DNA of 52,525 nucleotides from an uncultured Myxococcales bacterium. Lineage in GTDB: Bacteria > Myxococcota_A > Bradymonadia > UBA7976 > UBA1532. The DNA lies in contig CAINDO010000417.1 of NCBI GenBank assembly GCA_903847385.1, forward strand, positions 1 through 52,525, given 5' to 3'. Position 1 is the first letter of the stretch. Every line of letters begins with the position of its first letter. Made by a program: the position numbers and the translations under genes. The notes beneath the pieces were generated by a model. That model was not told the origin of the DNA. It ran no database searches and worked only from the letters and a program-made list of their open reading frames with translations. This document shows positions 33,938-44,365 of this stretch, piece after piece.

Positions 33938-35002
33938 ATGGGTGAATCCTCGATGTTCGTCGTCGCGCGCCCGGGAAGGGCCGTGGTGCGCCTGGCCGCG
34001 CTGGTCGCTCTGGGTGGCCTCGGCGTGTCCGGCTGCTCGAAGCCTCCGGCGCCGGCCGCGCCGACCGCACCGGCGACGACGACAGCGCCCGCGCCTGCCA
34101 CGGTCGCGGCGACCGCGCCCCCGACGGCGGCCCCTGGGACGACCGCCCCGTCGGCCGGCTCCGCGCCCGCGACCGAGGCCCCCTCGCCGCTGGATCTCGC
34201 CCGGGCGCCGAACGTCGTCGGGCCGCCGGTGGCCTTCACGGCCACGGGCCCGGCAGACAAGAAGCTGCCCGACCTCACGCTGAGCCTCGTCGGTGAGGCG
34301 GACACGTTCCACCTGGGCGTGACCGCGTCGCCGTCGGGCTCGCCCAGGTTCGGCGAGCGCCTGAACACATGCAGCGAGGGCAGCGTCGCGTCCTTCGGCC
34401 CGATCGAGTGGACCCTCATCTGCGGCGGTCAGAAGATCGTCCGCAAGATCGACAACGCCTGCGACCCCTGCACGGGTGAGGCCGGCGCCCTCAACCTGAA
34501 GCGCAAGGACGCGGCCGCCTGCTGGCAGGCCGGTCAGGCGCCCGAGGTCGCGGTGAAGTTCGCGATCGACGGCGTGACCTACGAGGCCACGTCGCGCGGG
34601 CCCGACCTGTCGGCGGCGGGGTCGACGACGGACATCGCCCGGAAGCTCGAGAAGGCCGGGGTGAAGGGGGTCGGCGTCTTCGGCGAGGCGTGCTGCCCGG
34701 CCTACCCGGCCGCCCAGGAGCGCGCGGGCACCCTGACGGTGGGGGGCAAGACGCCGACGACATTCCCGTACGTGGTGTATTGGGGCACGCCGGAGCGGTT
34801 CCCCTCCGGCCCGGTGTGCCAGCACTCCGGCCAGCCGGACGCGACGCTGAGCTACGGGTTTCCCTCGCACCGCTTCGACGTCGTGCTGCTCGACGACGAG
34901 GCCGCGCCGCTGACCGGCGCGGCGAAGGAGACGGCGACCGCGGCGCTCGATCTCGCGTTCAAAGCCGCCGGCGGCCTGCGCATCGAGCCCGGCAAGCCCT
35001 GA
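33938..35002 (+). CDS. Lipoprotein with Pro/Ala/Thr linker
   Basis: 354 residues. The lipoprotein signal ends VSGC (Cys33). A Pro/Ala/Thr-rich linker (about 34-90) is followed by strand-rich sequence with Cys pairs (CDPC, ACCPA) and a C-terminal FDVVLLDDEAAP region. I cannot assign a family. An in-frame start upstream was not used because this ATG begins the signal peptide. TATGGT at 33893 is a candidate -10. Confidence 0.75.
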   Translation: MGESSMFVVARPGRAVVRLAALVALGGLGVSGCSKPPAPAAPTAPATTTAPAPATVAATAPPTAAPGTTAPSAGSAPATEAPSPLDLARAPNVVGPPVAFTATGPADKKLPDLTLSLVGEADTFHLGVTASPSGSPRFGERLNTCSEGSVASFGPIEWTLICGGQKIVRKIDNACDPCTGEAGALNLKRKDAAACWQAGQAPEVAVKFAIDGVTYEATSRGPDLSAAGSTTDIARKLEKAGVKGVGVFGEACCPAYPAAQERAGTLTVGGKTPTTFPYVVYWGTPERFPSGPVCQHSGQPDATLSYGFPSHRFDVVLLDDEAAPLTGAAKETATAALDLAFKAAGGLRIEPGKP

Positions 35003-35160
35003 TCGACCCCACATCGTCGGACGCTCGCCGACGCCTTGTCCCAGGTCAAGCCCCGGGATGACGGTCGTCTCCGCGGCGGAGTAGGGTGCTCCCGAACGAG
35101 CGCGGCGCGCCGGGCGTGCGCCGTGTGTTCGAAGACTCGCGGGAGTTAAGGGAGTTTCGC

Positions 35161-38163
<3,003 letters not shown>

Positions 38164-38178
38164 GCCCGTCGTCCGGGG

Positions 38179-39048
38179 TCAGAAGTCGGCGGAGACCGCG
38201 GCGTCCAGGCTGGTCGGGATGTCGATCGAGCCGAGCATGAACGCGGCCGAGACGAGCAGCGAGACGTGTTTCGCCAGCATGAAGTCCGTGCCCACGTAGA
38301 GGGGGAAGACGGACGCGTCGTAGTAGGTGACCTTGGCGCCACCGGCGACGCTCGTCGACTCCACCTCCTGCCAGCCCGTCGTGAGGTTGTCGAGCCCGAT
38401 GCCGGCGTAGAGATAGCGCGCCTCGCCGATGCGGACGACGGGCAGCAGCGAGGCCGTGACGTAGACCTCCCCGTCGTCGTGATCGCCCCCGTGACCGTGG
38501 TCGGACTCGTCCCAGTCGTCCACGGCGCTGCAACTCGGTGTACTTCCGTAGCCATAGCCGGAGTAGCAGGTCTGGACCACGTGCCCCGTGTATTGATACG
38601 ACCGGTAGCCGCCCTCGAACAGGCCGGCGACGAAGACTCGATCGCCCGGGGTCGTCAGGCGGAGGCGCAGGCCATACTGTAGCGACGTGCCGCCGGGCTC
38701 CGGCGGGGCGGGTTGGCCGGTCGCCCCCTCCGGATCGCCGGCGGGCACGTTGAACAGCATGCTGGCGCCGATGTAGGGGACCGCCGCGTCGACCACCACG
38801 CCCAGGGTGTGATCGAAGTACATGGGCGACCCGAACTTCACCTCCGCGGGGGCCGAGTCCAGGCGCACCGTGCCCCCCATGGCCGCGCGGATCAGCACGT
38901 CCCCGGTCACGGGCCGCACGTGGATCACGTGACTGCCCGGCAGGCGGGCGCGCATCGACCCGGACTGCGTCGTATGCGAGATCGTCACGCAGCCCGCGCA
39001 GCACGACGCGACCGCGCCCATCGCCAGGATTCCCCTCGTTCGTCCCAT
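38179..39048 (-). CDS. Outer-membrane-type lipoprotein with His/Asp-rich loop
   Basis: 289 residues. The N-terminus has VASC (Cys16) as a possible lipoprotein site; CAGC (Cys20) is an alternative. The rest alternates strands of a beta-barrel (YIGASMLFNV, LQYGLRLRL, EVYVTASLLPVVR, LLVSAAFMLG) with a Asp/His-rich insertion (DESDHGHGGDHDDGE) that could bind metal. The ATG at 39048 is favoured because a promoter ends 6 bases before it; an in-frame TTG at 39084 is part of the -35. Confidence 0.7.
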   Translation of the reverse strand: MGRTRGILAMGAVASCCAGCVTISHTTQSGSMRARLPGSHVIHVRPVTGDVLIRAAMGGTVRLDSAPAEVKFGSPMYFDHTLGVVVDAAVPYIGASMLFNVPAGDPEGATGQPAPPEPGGTSLQYGLRLRLTTPGDRVFVAGLFEGGYRSYQYTGHVVQTCYSGYGYGSTPSCSAVDDWDESDHGHGGDHDDGEVYVTASLLPVVRIGEARYLYAGIGLDNLTTGWQEVESTSVAGGAKVTYYDASVFPLYVGTDFMLAKHVSLLVSAAFMLGSIDIPTSLDAAVSADF

Positions 39049-39054
39049 GGCGGC

Positions 39055-39084
39055 ACCGTATCCGTCGGAAGAGACCGGCGTCAA
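39055..39084 (-). promoter_or_regulatory. Promoter, probably leaderless
   Basis: On the minus strand TTGACG (39079-39084) and TACGGT (39055-39060) are separated by 18 bases, and the ATG follows 6 bases later. Confidence 0.55.
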
Positions 39085-39167
39085 CTCGCGCAGGGCCCGG
39101 GGTGCACGCGATTGCCCTTTCGGGCGCGGGGCGGGCGGCTACGCTGGTGGCACGGATCGGAGGGGTC

Positions 39168-40403
39168 ATGGCGAAGTTCGCGATCGGTGTGTTCTGCGCG
39201 CTGGGCCTCGGTGGCTGTCTCGCGGCGGAGGACGAGGCGGCGGTCGATGCGTCTGCCGAGGCCGACGCCGGCGCGGGCGGCGCTGCGGTCGAAGCGGCCC
39301 GCGGCACGCTCCAGGTCTCGCCCGAGGCCCTGGACTTCGGCCGGGTCGCCCCGGTGGCGGCCGAGAGCGGCGCGGCGCCGGTCTCGCTGACGCTGACTCT
39401 GTCCAACGTGGGTGGGGCGCGGCTCGCCTTCGACGAGCTGTCGCTTCACGGCTCGCCCGTGTTTCAGGTGTTCGCCGACGGGCGTGATCTCGTCCGAGCG
39501 GGGGCCCTGCCGGCCCTGGAGCCCGGAGCGAGCGTGGACATCCAGGTGACCGTCGCGCCCTGGGACCAGGGGCCACAGTTCGCCGAGCTCCGCATCACTT
39601 CGTCGGACCCCGAGCGCCCCGAGATCGTCGTCCCGTTGCAGGCCAACGCCACGGGCACGTGCGTGAGGGTGACGCCCGCCGCGGTCGACTTCGAGGCGTC
39701 CCGCCTGCGCCGCCCGGACAATCGCTCGATTCGCATCGGGAGCTGCGGCGTGGACCCCTTGCGCATCGAGCGCCTGGAGCTCACCGCCGAGACGGATCCG
39801 GCCTTCACGCTGGACGCGGAGACCGTGGCCGCGCTGCCGCTGTCCGTGCCCGGCGCGACGCCGGACGCGCCCGACCCGGGCCTCGACGTGCAGGTGAACT
39901 TCGACCCGCGCGAGGCGCGCGACTACACGGGCGCGCTGCGGGTCCACACGAACGACCCCGAAACCCCGGTGATCGAGGTGGCGCTCGCAGGGCGCGGCGC
40001 GGAGAACGCCTGTCCGATCGCCGTGGCCACGCCGAGCATGTTCGAGGTTCCGGCGCTGTCGGTGGTCGTGCTGGACGGGACCCTTTCGTTCGACCCTGAC
40101 CCGGATCCCGACGACCCGGAGCACCCCGGGCGTCCCAGGTCTTATGAGTGGGTGATCACGGAGCGGCCGGAGGGCTCGACCAGCCAGCCCAGCGAGTGGC
40201 TCAGCGCCCAGGACCCGGGGGGCTTCGGATCGCCCGACAACCCGAGCACGCCCGTTGCCGAGTTCTTCGTCGATCTGGTCGGACACTACACCGCCGAGCT
40301 GCGTGTGACGGACGACGAAGGCGTGTCGTCCGACTCCGCCCGCTGCCGGACCTCGGCGATCGTGACCATCGTGTCGCTGCCGCCGGACGAGTTGCCGCCG
40401 TGA
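39168..40403 (+). CDS. Lipoprotein with ASH-like and PKD-like domains
   Basis: 411 residues. The lipoprotein signal ends LGGC (Cys17); GGAGGGG lies a few bases before the ATG. Two ASPM/SPD-2/Hydin-like immunoglobulin-type domains are suggested by LSVSPEALDFGRVAPV-type strands with ...RITSSDPERPEIVVPL and ...RVHTNDPETPVIEVAL. The last third has the PKD pattern LDGTLSFDPDPDPD...YEWVI and HYTAELRVTDDEG. These are adhesion or binding modules of exported proteins; the ligand is unknown. Confidence 0.85.
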   Translation: MAKFAIGVFCALGLGGCLAAEDEAAVDASAEADAGAGGAAVEAARGTLQVSPEALDFGRVAPVAAESGAAPVSLTLTLSNVGGARLAFDELSLHGSPVFQVFADGRDLVRAGALPALEPGASVDIQVTVAPWDQGPQFAELRITSSDPERPEIVVPLQANATGTCVRVTPAAVDFEASRLRRPDNRSIRIGSCGVDPLRIERLELTAETDPAFTLDAETVAALPLSVPGATPDAPDPGLDVQVNFDPREARDYTGALRVHTNDPETPVIEVALAGRGAENACPIAVATPSMFEVPALSVVVLDGTLSFDPDPDPDDPEHPGRPRSYEWVITERPEGSTSQPSEWLSAQDPGGFGSPDNPSTPVAEFFVDLVGHYTAELRVTDDEGVSSDSARCRTSAIVTIVSLPPDELPP

Positions 40404-40415
40404 GGGGGGCCGGGC

Positions 40416-41219
40416 TCAGTCGCGGCCGTCGGCGTCGGGTCTTTGCACATACTCCAGGGGCGTGGGCGCCGAGGGCGGCGGCGCGTCGAGCGGGCAGTGG
40501 CCCACGAAACCCGCATCCGGCCGGAACTCGCACACACCCGGGCCGCCGTCGTTCGCGTCGAACCACTTGTAGGTGAAGAGCAGGCGCTCGCCGGCGGCGT
40601 ACACGTCCCAGCCGCGCAGGGTGGTGCCCCAGGGGGCCAGGGCGAGGGCCTCTGGGGACCGCCGGCGCCCCTCGGTATCGAACGCCACGACGCCGCCGAT
40701 GTTCAGCAGCCAAACGCCCCCCGCGAAGACCGCGCCGGAGACATACCCGGGCAGCGTGTGGGTCACGGCCGGGCCGCCCGACGGGCGGACGACCGCGTGC
40801 AGCGCGAGGTCGATGGACAGCGTGGCCCCGGGCGCGGCGAGGCTCACCGGACAGCCGTGGTACAGCGCCCATTGGCCGTGTACGACCCCCGGCGCGGCGA
40901 GCAGCGCCGGCAGCGACGGGTCGACCGGGAGCGCGTCGAGCACGGCACGCACCGCCCGGAGGCGGGCCCGCTCGGCGGCGAACGCGAGGTCGTTCGGGGC
41001 GCCGCGCACGACGTCGATCATCTCCTGCAGGCACGCCTCGCCCAGGTCGCCGCGCACGATGTCTTGAAAGCGCCCGGCGAGGAACTCCGCGTGTGAGCAG
41101 ACGCCCGCGGAGTCCGTGTGGCCCGAGCCGTAGTGCTGCCCGACGATGACCTCGCGGGCGGTCACCTGCGCGTAGCAGACCCGCGGACCGTGGCTGACTT
41201 CCCAGTTGTGGTTCGGCAT
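40416..41219 (-). CDS. Hypothetical protein
   Basis: 267 residues, no signal peptide. It begins MPNHNWEVSHGPRVC and has several His and Cys (CYAQ, HTDSAGVCSH) and strand-rich middle and C-terminal parts (GVWLLNIGGVVAFD, LLFTYKWFD). I do not recognise the family. TACACT ends 7 bases before the ATG, so it may be leaderless. It is convergent with the previous gene, 12 bases apart. Confidence 0.6.
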   Translation of the reverse strand: MPNHNWEVSHGPRVCYAQVTAREVIVGQHYGSGHTDSAGVCSHAEFLAGRFQDIVRGDLGEACLQEMIDVVRGAPNDLAFAAERARLRAVRAVLDALPVDPSLPALLAAPGVVHGQWALYHGCPVSLAAPGATLSIDLALHAVVRPSGGPAVTHTLPGYVSGAVFAGGVWLLNIGGVVAFDTEGRRRSPEALALAPWGTTLRGWDVYAAGERLLFTYKWFDANDGGPGVCEFRPDAGFVGHCPLDAPPPSAPTPLEYVQRPDADGRD

Positions 41220-41226
41220 GGGGAGC

Positions 41227-41232
41227 AGTGTA
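41227..41232 (-). promoter_or_regulatory. -10-like hexamer 7 bases before an ATG
   Basis: TACACT on the minus strand; a -35 is not clear. Position relative to the ATG at 41219 would give a leaderless mRNA. Confidence 0.35.
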
Positions 41233-41253
41233 GGCGATGCGCGCCCGGGCGCC

Positions 41254-42168
41254 TCAGGTCAGCATCGCCCACGCCGTGTTCAGATCGGTCTCGGCCAGCC
41301 GCGCGGCGTCGCCGGGGGCCGGCCAGAGCAAACGAACGACGGCTTTGAGGACGACGTTCTCCCACGGCTTGCCCACCACGAAGTCCATCTCGTGGCCGGG
41401 GGCCTGGAGTGGATCCCCGCCGAGAAAGCTCAGGACCATGGCGGGCACGTACCGCGGGCACGCCCGACGCAGCGCCGAGATCAGCTCGCCCCCGGAGTGG
41501 TGGGGCTTCCGACAGTCCGTGATGAAGACGTCGAAGTCCGGCGACTGGCACCGGGCGAGGGCGTTGCGCGCGTCCCCCTCGCGTGAGAAGTGGGTGACGG
41601 GCAGACCTGCACGGGTGAGGATGCGAAACACCGCGCTCATGCAGAAGTCTTCGTCGTCCGTGTAGAAGACTCGGGGCGGCGCGTCGTGCTCGATCCGCTG
41701 CAGCGCCCGCGGCAGCGCGGCCGGGTCCAGCAGCGCGATGGTGTGGAGTGCTCGCAGGCGGTAGAAGCTCGGCTCCGGTGTCAGCAGATCCCAGGCCGTC
41801 GGCAGGAAATCGGTCCGCCCGAGCTGGGCCTGATACACGAGGTACCGGGCGCGGACGATCGAGGGTCGGGTGTTCAGACGTCGCCCGGCGGCCTCCACGA
41901 GGGCGTCGTCGCGGACGGCCCCGAGGACATGAAGCAGGTTGCGCTGCCCGAAGCTGCAATGGCTCGTCTCGAAGGCCTGGACGAAATCCTCCCGGAGGCG
42001 CTGCCGGTCGCGCGTTGGCAACTGTGGCAGAACCTCGATGAGCTCCCTTTCGGGTGGCGCCCGCAGGTCGGGGCGCCCGTGCTCCTCGCAGTCACCGTCG
42101 CCGGACGGACCACATGTCTGGGAGAGCAGCGCCTGCGCGCGCTCGAGGGTCGGGGGAGCGGTCGTCAT
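41254..42168 (-). CDS. HEAT-like/response-regulator receiver protein
   Basis: 304 residues from an ATG behind a perfect AAGGAGG. The N-terminal part (1-165) is helical and looks HEAT-like. The C-terminal domain is a receiver: acidic DDED pocket (about 168-172), phospho-acceptor Asp about 217 in FITDCRKP, a Ser in VLSF, and the conserved Lys about 266 in VVGKPWE. No DNA-binding domain follows. A receiver fused after a helical domain and ending the protein is unusual; it could work as a scaffold that is switched by phosphorylation. Confidence 0.8.
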   Translation of the reverse strand: MTTAPPTLERAQALLSQTCGPSGDGDCEEHGRPDLRAPPERELIEVLPQLPTRDRQRLREDFVQAFETSHCSFGQRNLLHVLGAVRDDALVEAAGRRLNTRPSIVRARYLVYQAQLGRTDFLPTAWDLLTPEPSFYRLRALHTIALLDPAALPRALQRIEHDAPPRVFYTDDEDFCMSAVFRILTRAGLPVTHFSREGDARNALARCQSPDFDVFITDCRKPHHSGGELISALRRACPRYVPAMVLSFLGGDPLQAPGHEMDFVVGKPWENVVLKAVVRLLWPAPGDAARLAETDLNTAWAMLT

Positions 42169-42259
42169 GTCGCCTCCTTGGGGTCCGCATCCGGTGCAGA
42201 ACAACACGCTTGCGGAGTCGCCGCCCGCCGCTACGCTCTTGCGGACGGAGGGACTGCTC

Positions 42260-42361
42260 ATGCGAAGACGCACGGTCGTCGGGCGGTTTGCGTTCGAGAT
42301 TGCGTTTCTTTCGGCGGTCGTGACGACTCTGGCCATCGCGGCGGACGACGCGGGAGCGTGA
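42260..42361 (+). CDS. Small hydrophobic/exported peptide
   Basis: 33 residues with Arg-rich N-terminus, a hydrophobic stretch (FAFEIAFLSAVVTTLAIA) and an acidic tail. GGAGGG lies 9 bases before the ATG. It precedes the next gene by 3 bases, so it could be an authentic small membrane protein or part of a leader. It is divergent from the receiver gene. Confidence 0.45.
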   Translation: MRRRTVVGRFAFEIAFLSAVVTTLAIAADDAGA

Positions 42362-42364
42362 TCG

Positions 42365-43399
42365 GTGGCCCTGTTCGTTTGGCTCCTGCTCCCGCTCGCG
42401 CTCGTCGTCGACGACACGGCGCCGTACTCCGGTCCGCCGGATCCGGTCGCCGCGGCGGCGGCCGCTCGGGCGCGAGAGGACCACGACGAGGTCCAGCGCT
42501 GGCTCGGCACGGACGGCAGCGATGCGGCGCTCTCGAACCTGATGGACGAGGGGACGCCCTCGTTCCGGGTCCATGCGTATCGACAGTTCGTCGAACTCAG
42601 CGGGCGCGTCTACCTGGGGCCCCTGCTCGCGCACCTCGGCGATCCGGACCCACTGAATCTCGGCAGCGACTGCGATGTGTTTCAGGTCCTCGTGGGCGAC
42701 CAACTCCTCGCCATCGCGTGGCCCCGCCTGAATCCGGAGGAGCTGCGCCGTGTGCGGGCCGCCGTCTACCTGGCCCCGGTGCCGCTGAGGCACCGCCTCG
42801 ACATGGCGGCCGAGGACCCCGCCCCCGGGCCGGCGCTGCTCGAGGCCGCCGAGCGCGATCCGAGATTGTTGGCCGTGCTGGCGGAGCGCCGGTTCGCGCC
42901 GGTCCTGCCCCTCGTGGTCGCGGCGCTCGACGACCCCGAGCGGCGCGAAGGCGCCCTGGACGCCGTCGCAGCATGGCCCCATCCGAGCCTCTTCGGGCCA
43001 TTTCGACGGGCCGCCGAGGCGCTGCTTCGGGCGGAGACCGCGGTGGGCCTCGAAGCCTACTACCGCGCCGCCGCGGCGTGGCCCGCCCGACGCGCGAAGC
43101 CCTTCCTGCGGCGCGCCTTCGAGCCGCACGACCGACCCATCGCCCACTTCGTGTTCCTCTCGCGGGCGCTCGAGCGGCATCCAAAGGTGGCGTTCGACGA
43201 CCTCCGGTGGCGTCTCGTCGCCGAGGGCGTGGCCAACGAGCAGATGCTGTGTCGGCTCGACCTGCGGGACCCGGACCGCCTTCGAGCGGCGGCCGCGGGG
43301 TGGGAGGCCCGTCCGGAGACCGAGTCTATGGACCAATGGCGCGCGGCGGCGTCGGGCCGGGCCTGCGACCGCCCTTGGGCGCGCCCCGTACCGGACTGA
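42365..43399 (+). CDS. Exported HEAT-like repeat protein
   Basis: 344 residues from a GTG. A short hydrophobic N-terminus (ALFVWLLLPLALVV) looks like a signal peptide. The mature part consists of paired helices (RRVRAAVYLAPVPLRHRLD, AALDDPERREGALDAVA, FRRAAEALLRAETAV) typical of HEAT-like repeats, and it has few Cys. Function unknown; possible partner of the small protein before it. Confidence 0.65.
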   Translation: MALFVWLLLPLALVVDDTAPYSGPPDPVAAAAAARAREDHDEVQRWLGTDGSDAALSNLMDEGTPSFRVHAYRQFVELSGRVYLGPLLAHLGDPDPLNLGSDCDVFQVLVGDQLLAIAWPRLNPEELRRVRAAVYLAPVPLRHRLDMAAEDPAPGPALLEAAERDPRLLAVLAERRFAPVLPLVVAALDDPERREGALDAVAAWPHPSLFGPFRRAAEALLRAETAVGLEAYYRAAAAWPARRAKPFLRRAFEPHDRPIAHFVFLSRALERHPKVAFDDLRWRLVAEGVANEQMLCRLDLRDPDRLRAAAAGWEARPETESMDQWRAAASGRACDRPWARPVPD

Positions 43400-43416
43400 G
43401 GGGCCCGGACGCAGAC

Positions 43417-44262
43417 CTACGGTCGAGCGGCGATCTCGCAGAGGAGCGCGCGACCGCGCCAGATGCGGTCCAGATCGGCGGCGGTGCGCCATCGGCGGCC
43501 GTCCAGGGGGTCCCAGATCTCGACCCGCTCGGCCTCGCGACGCACGGCCACGACGGCGTGGTTCTCGGCGCCCGCCTCGCCGACGTCCACGAACAACATC
43601 GCGGGGAATCGGAGCGCGTCCAGGGAGACCTCGACGCGCTCGCAGGGGATGCCCATGGACGCGAACCCCATCGTGATGTCGGCCGTCGTCGAGCCGAACG
43701 TCGTGATGTCGAACGCCTCGGCGACGCTCCGCTCCGTCGCGGGGCGGCCGGCGAGGCGCAGGAGATTGGCCGCGCTGGCCGCGGCGCAGGTGACCTCGCT
43801 GGTCTGGAGGACGACGCCGTCGTCCCCGGTGCGTTCGGACAGCGTGGGGGCCACGGGCCTCGAATTCCGATACGCCGGGACCTCGAGGGCCGCCAGCGTG
43901 AGCGCGCTCGCCACCACCGCCTTCCACCGCTCGGCGTGTCGCTCGGCGAACGCCAGTCCGACGACGGCGCCGAAGAGCCCGCCGCTGGCGGCCATCAGCA
44001 GCGACCAGACGCCGAGCAGATAGTGACGCTCGACGAGGGGCGGGAGCGACCACCACAGCCCGGGGGCGGCCTGCAGCGCGAAGTGACCGAGCAGCAGCGC
44101 CGGCGGGATCCCGCCGAGCAGCCACAGCGCCGGCGCGCGGCGGAGGGCGGTGGCGAGCGAGAAGGTGGCGTCCGCCCGGTGTCGCCGCCGGGTGAAGAGA
44201 CCGCCGGCCAGGCCGGAGAGGAGCGCGACCGCCAGCGCAATCCAGGGGGTGAGCGTGCGCAT
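43417..44262 (-). CDS. Membrane protein with C39-like peptidase domain
   Basis: 281 residues. About four transmembrane segments (near 7-23, 47-64, 82-106 and 113-130) lie before a papain-fold domain. The peptidase residues are visible in order: Gln153 (oxyanion), Cys159 in SEVTCAAAS, His236 in AENHAVVAV and Asp252 in VEIWDPLDG, the C39 bacteriocin-peptidase arrangement. C39 domains normally cut a double-Gly leader within an ABC transporter; here no ATPase is attached and no double-Gly peptide is seen nearby. The ATG at 44262 is chosen over an in-frame start at 44367. Confidence 0.8.
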   Translation of the reverse strand: MRTLTPWIALAVALLSGLAGGLFTRRRHRADATFSLATALRRAPALWLLGGIPPALLLGHFALQAAPGLWWSLPPLVERHYLLGVWSLLMAASGGLFGAVVGLAFAERHAERWKAVVASALTLAALEVPAYRNSRPVAPTLSERTGDDGVVLQTSEVTCAAASAANLLRLAGRPATERSVAEAFDITTFGSTTADITMGFASMGIPCERVEVSLDALRFPAMLFVDVGEAGAENHAVVAVRREAERVEIWDPLDGRRWRTAADLDRIWRGRALLCEIAARP

Positions 44263-44291
44263 GTGAGCCCCATCCTCGTCCGCCCCCGGCG

Positions 44292-44318
44292 AAAATTCAC
44301 CGGGTGCCGCACAATTTT
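44292..44318. promoter_or_regulatory. AT-rich inverted repeat between divergent genes
   Basis: AAAATT at 44292-44297 and AATTTT at 44313-44318 form an inverted repeat in the AT-richest part of the region between the peptidase and the DUF4139 gene; a 5-base GC pair (CCCGG and CCGGG) overlaps it. It may be an operator or part of divergent promoters. Confidence 0.35.
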
Positions 44319-44365
44319 GGATCGCCGCCGGACCTCGTGCGTGGACAGACCCACGGAGGTTGTCC

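Noticed and set aside
38179-39084. Longer start at 39084 for the barrel-like lipoprotein
   Set aside because: That TTG is part of the -35 element and the extra residues are not a signal peptide.
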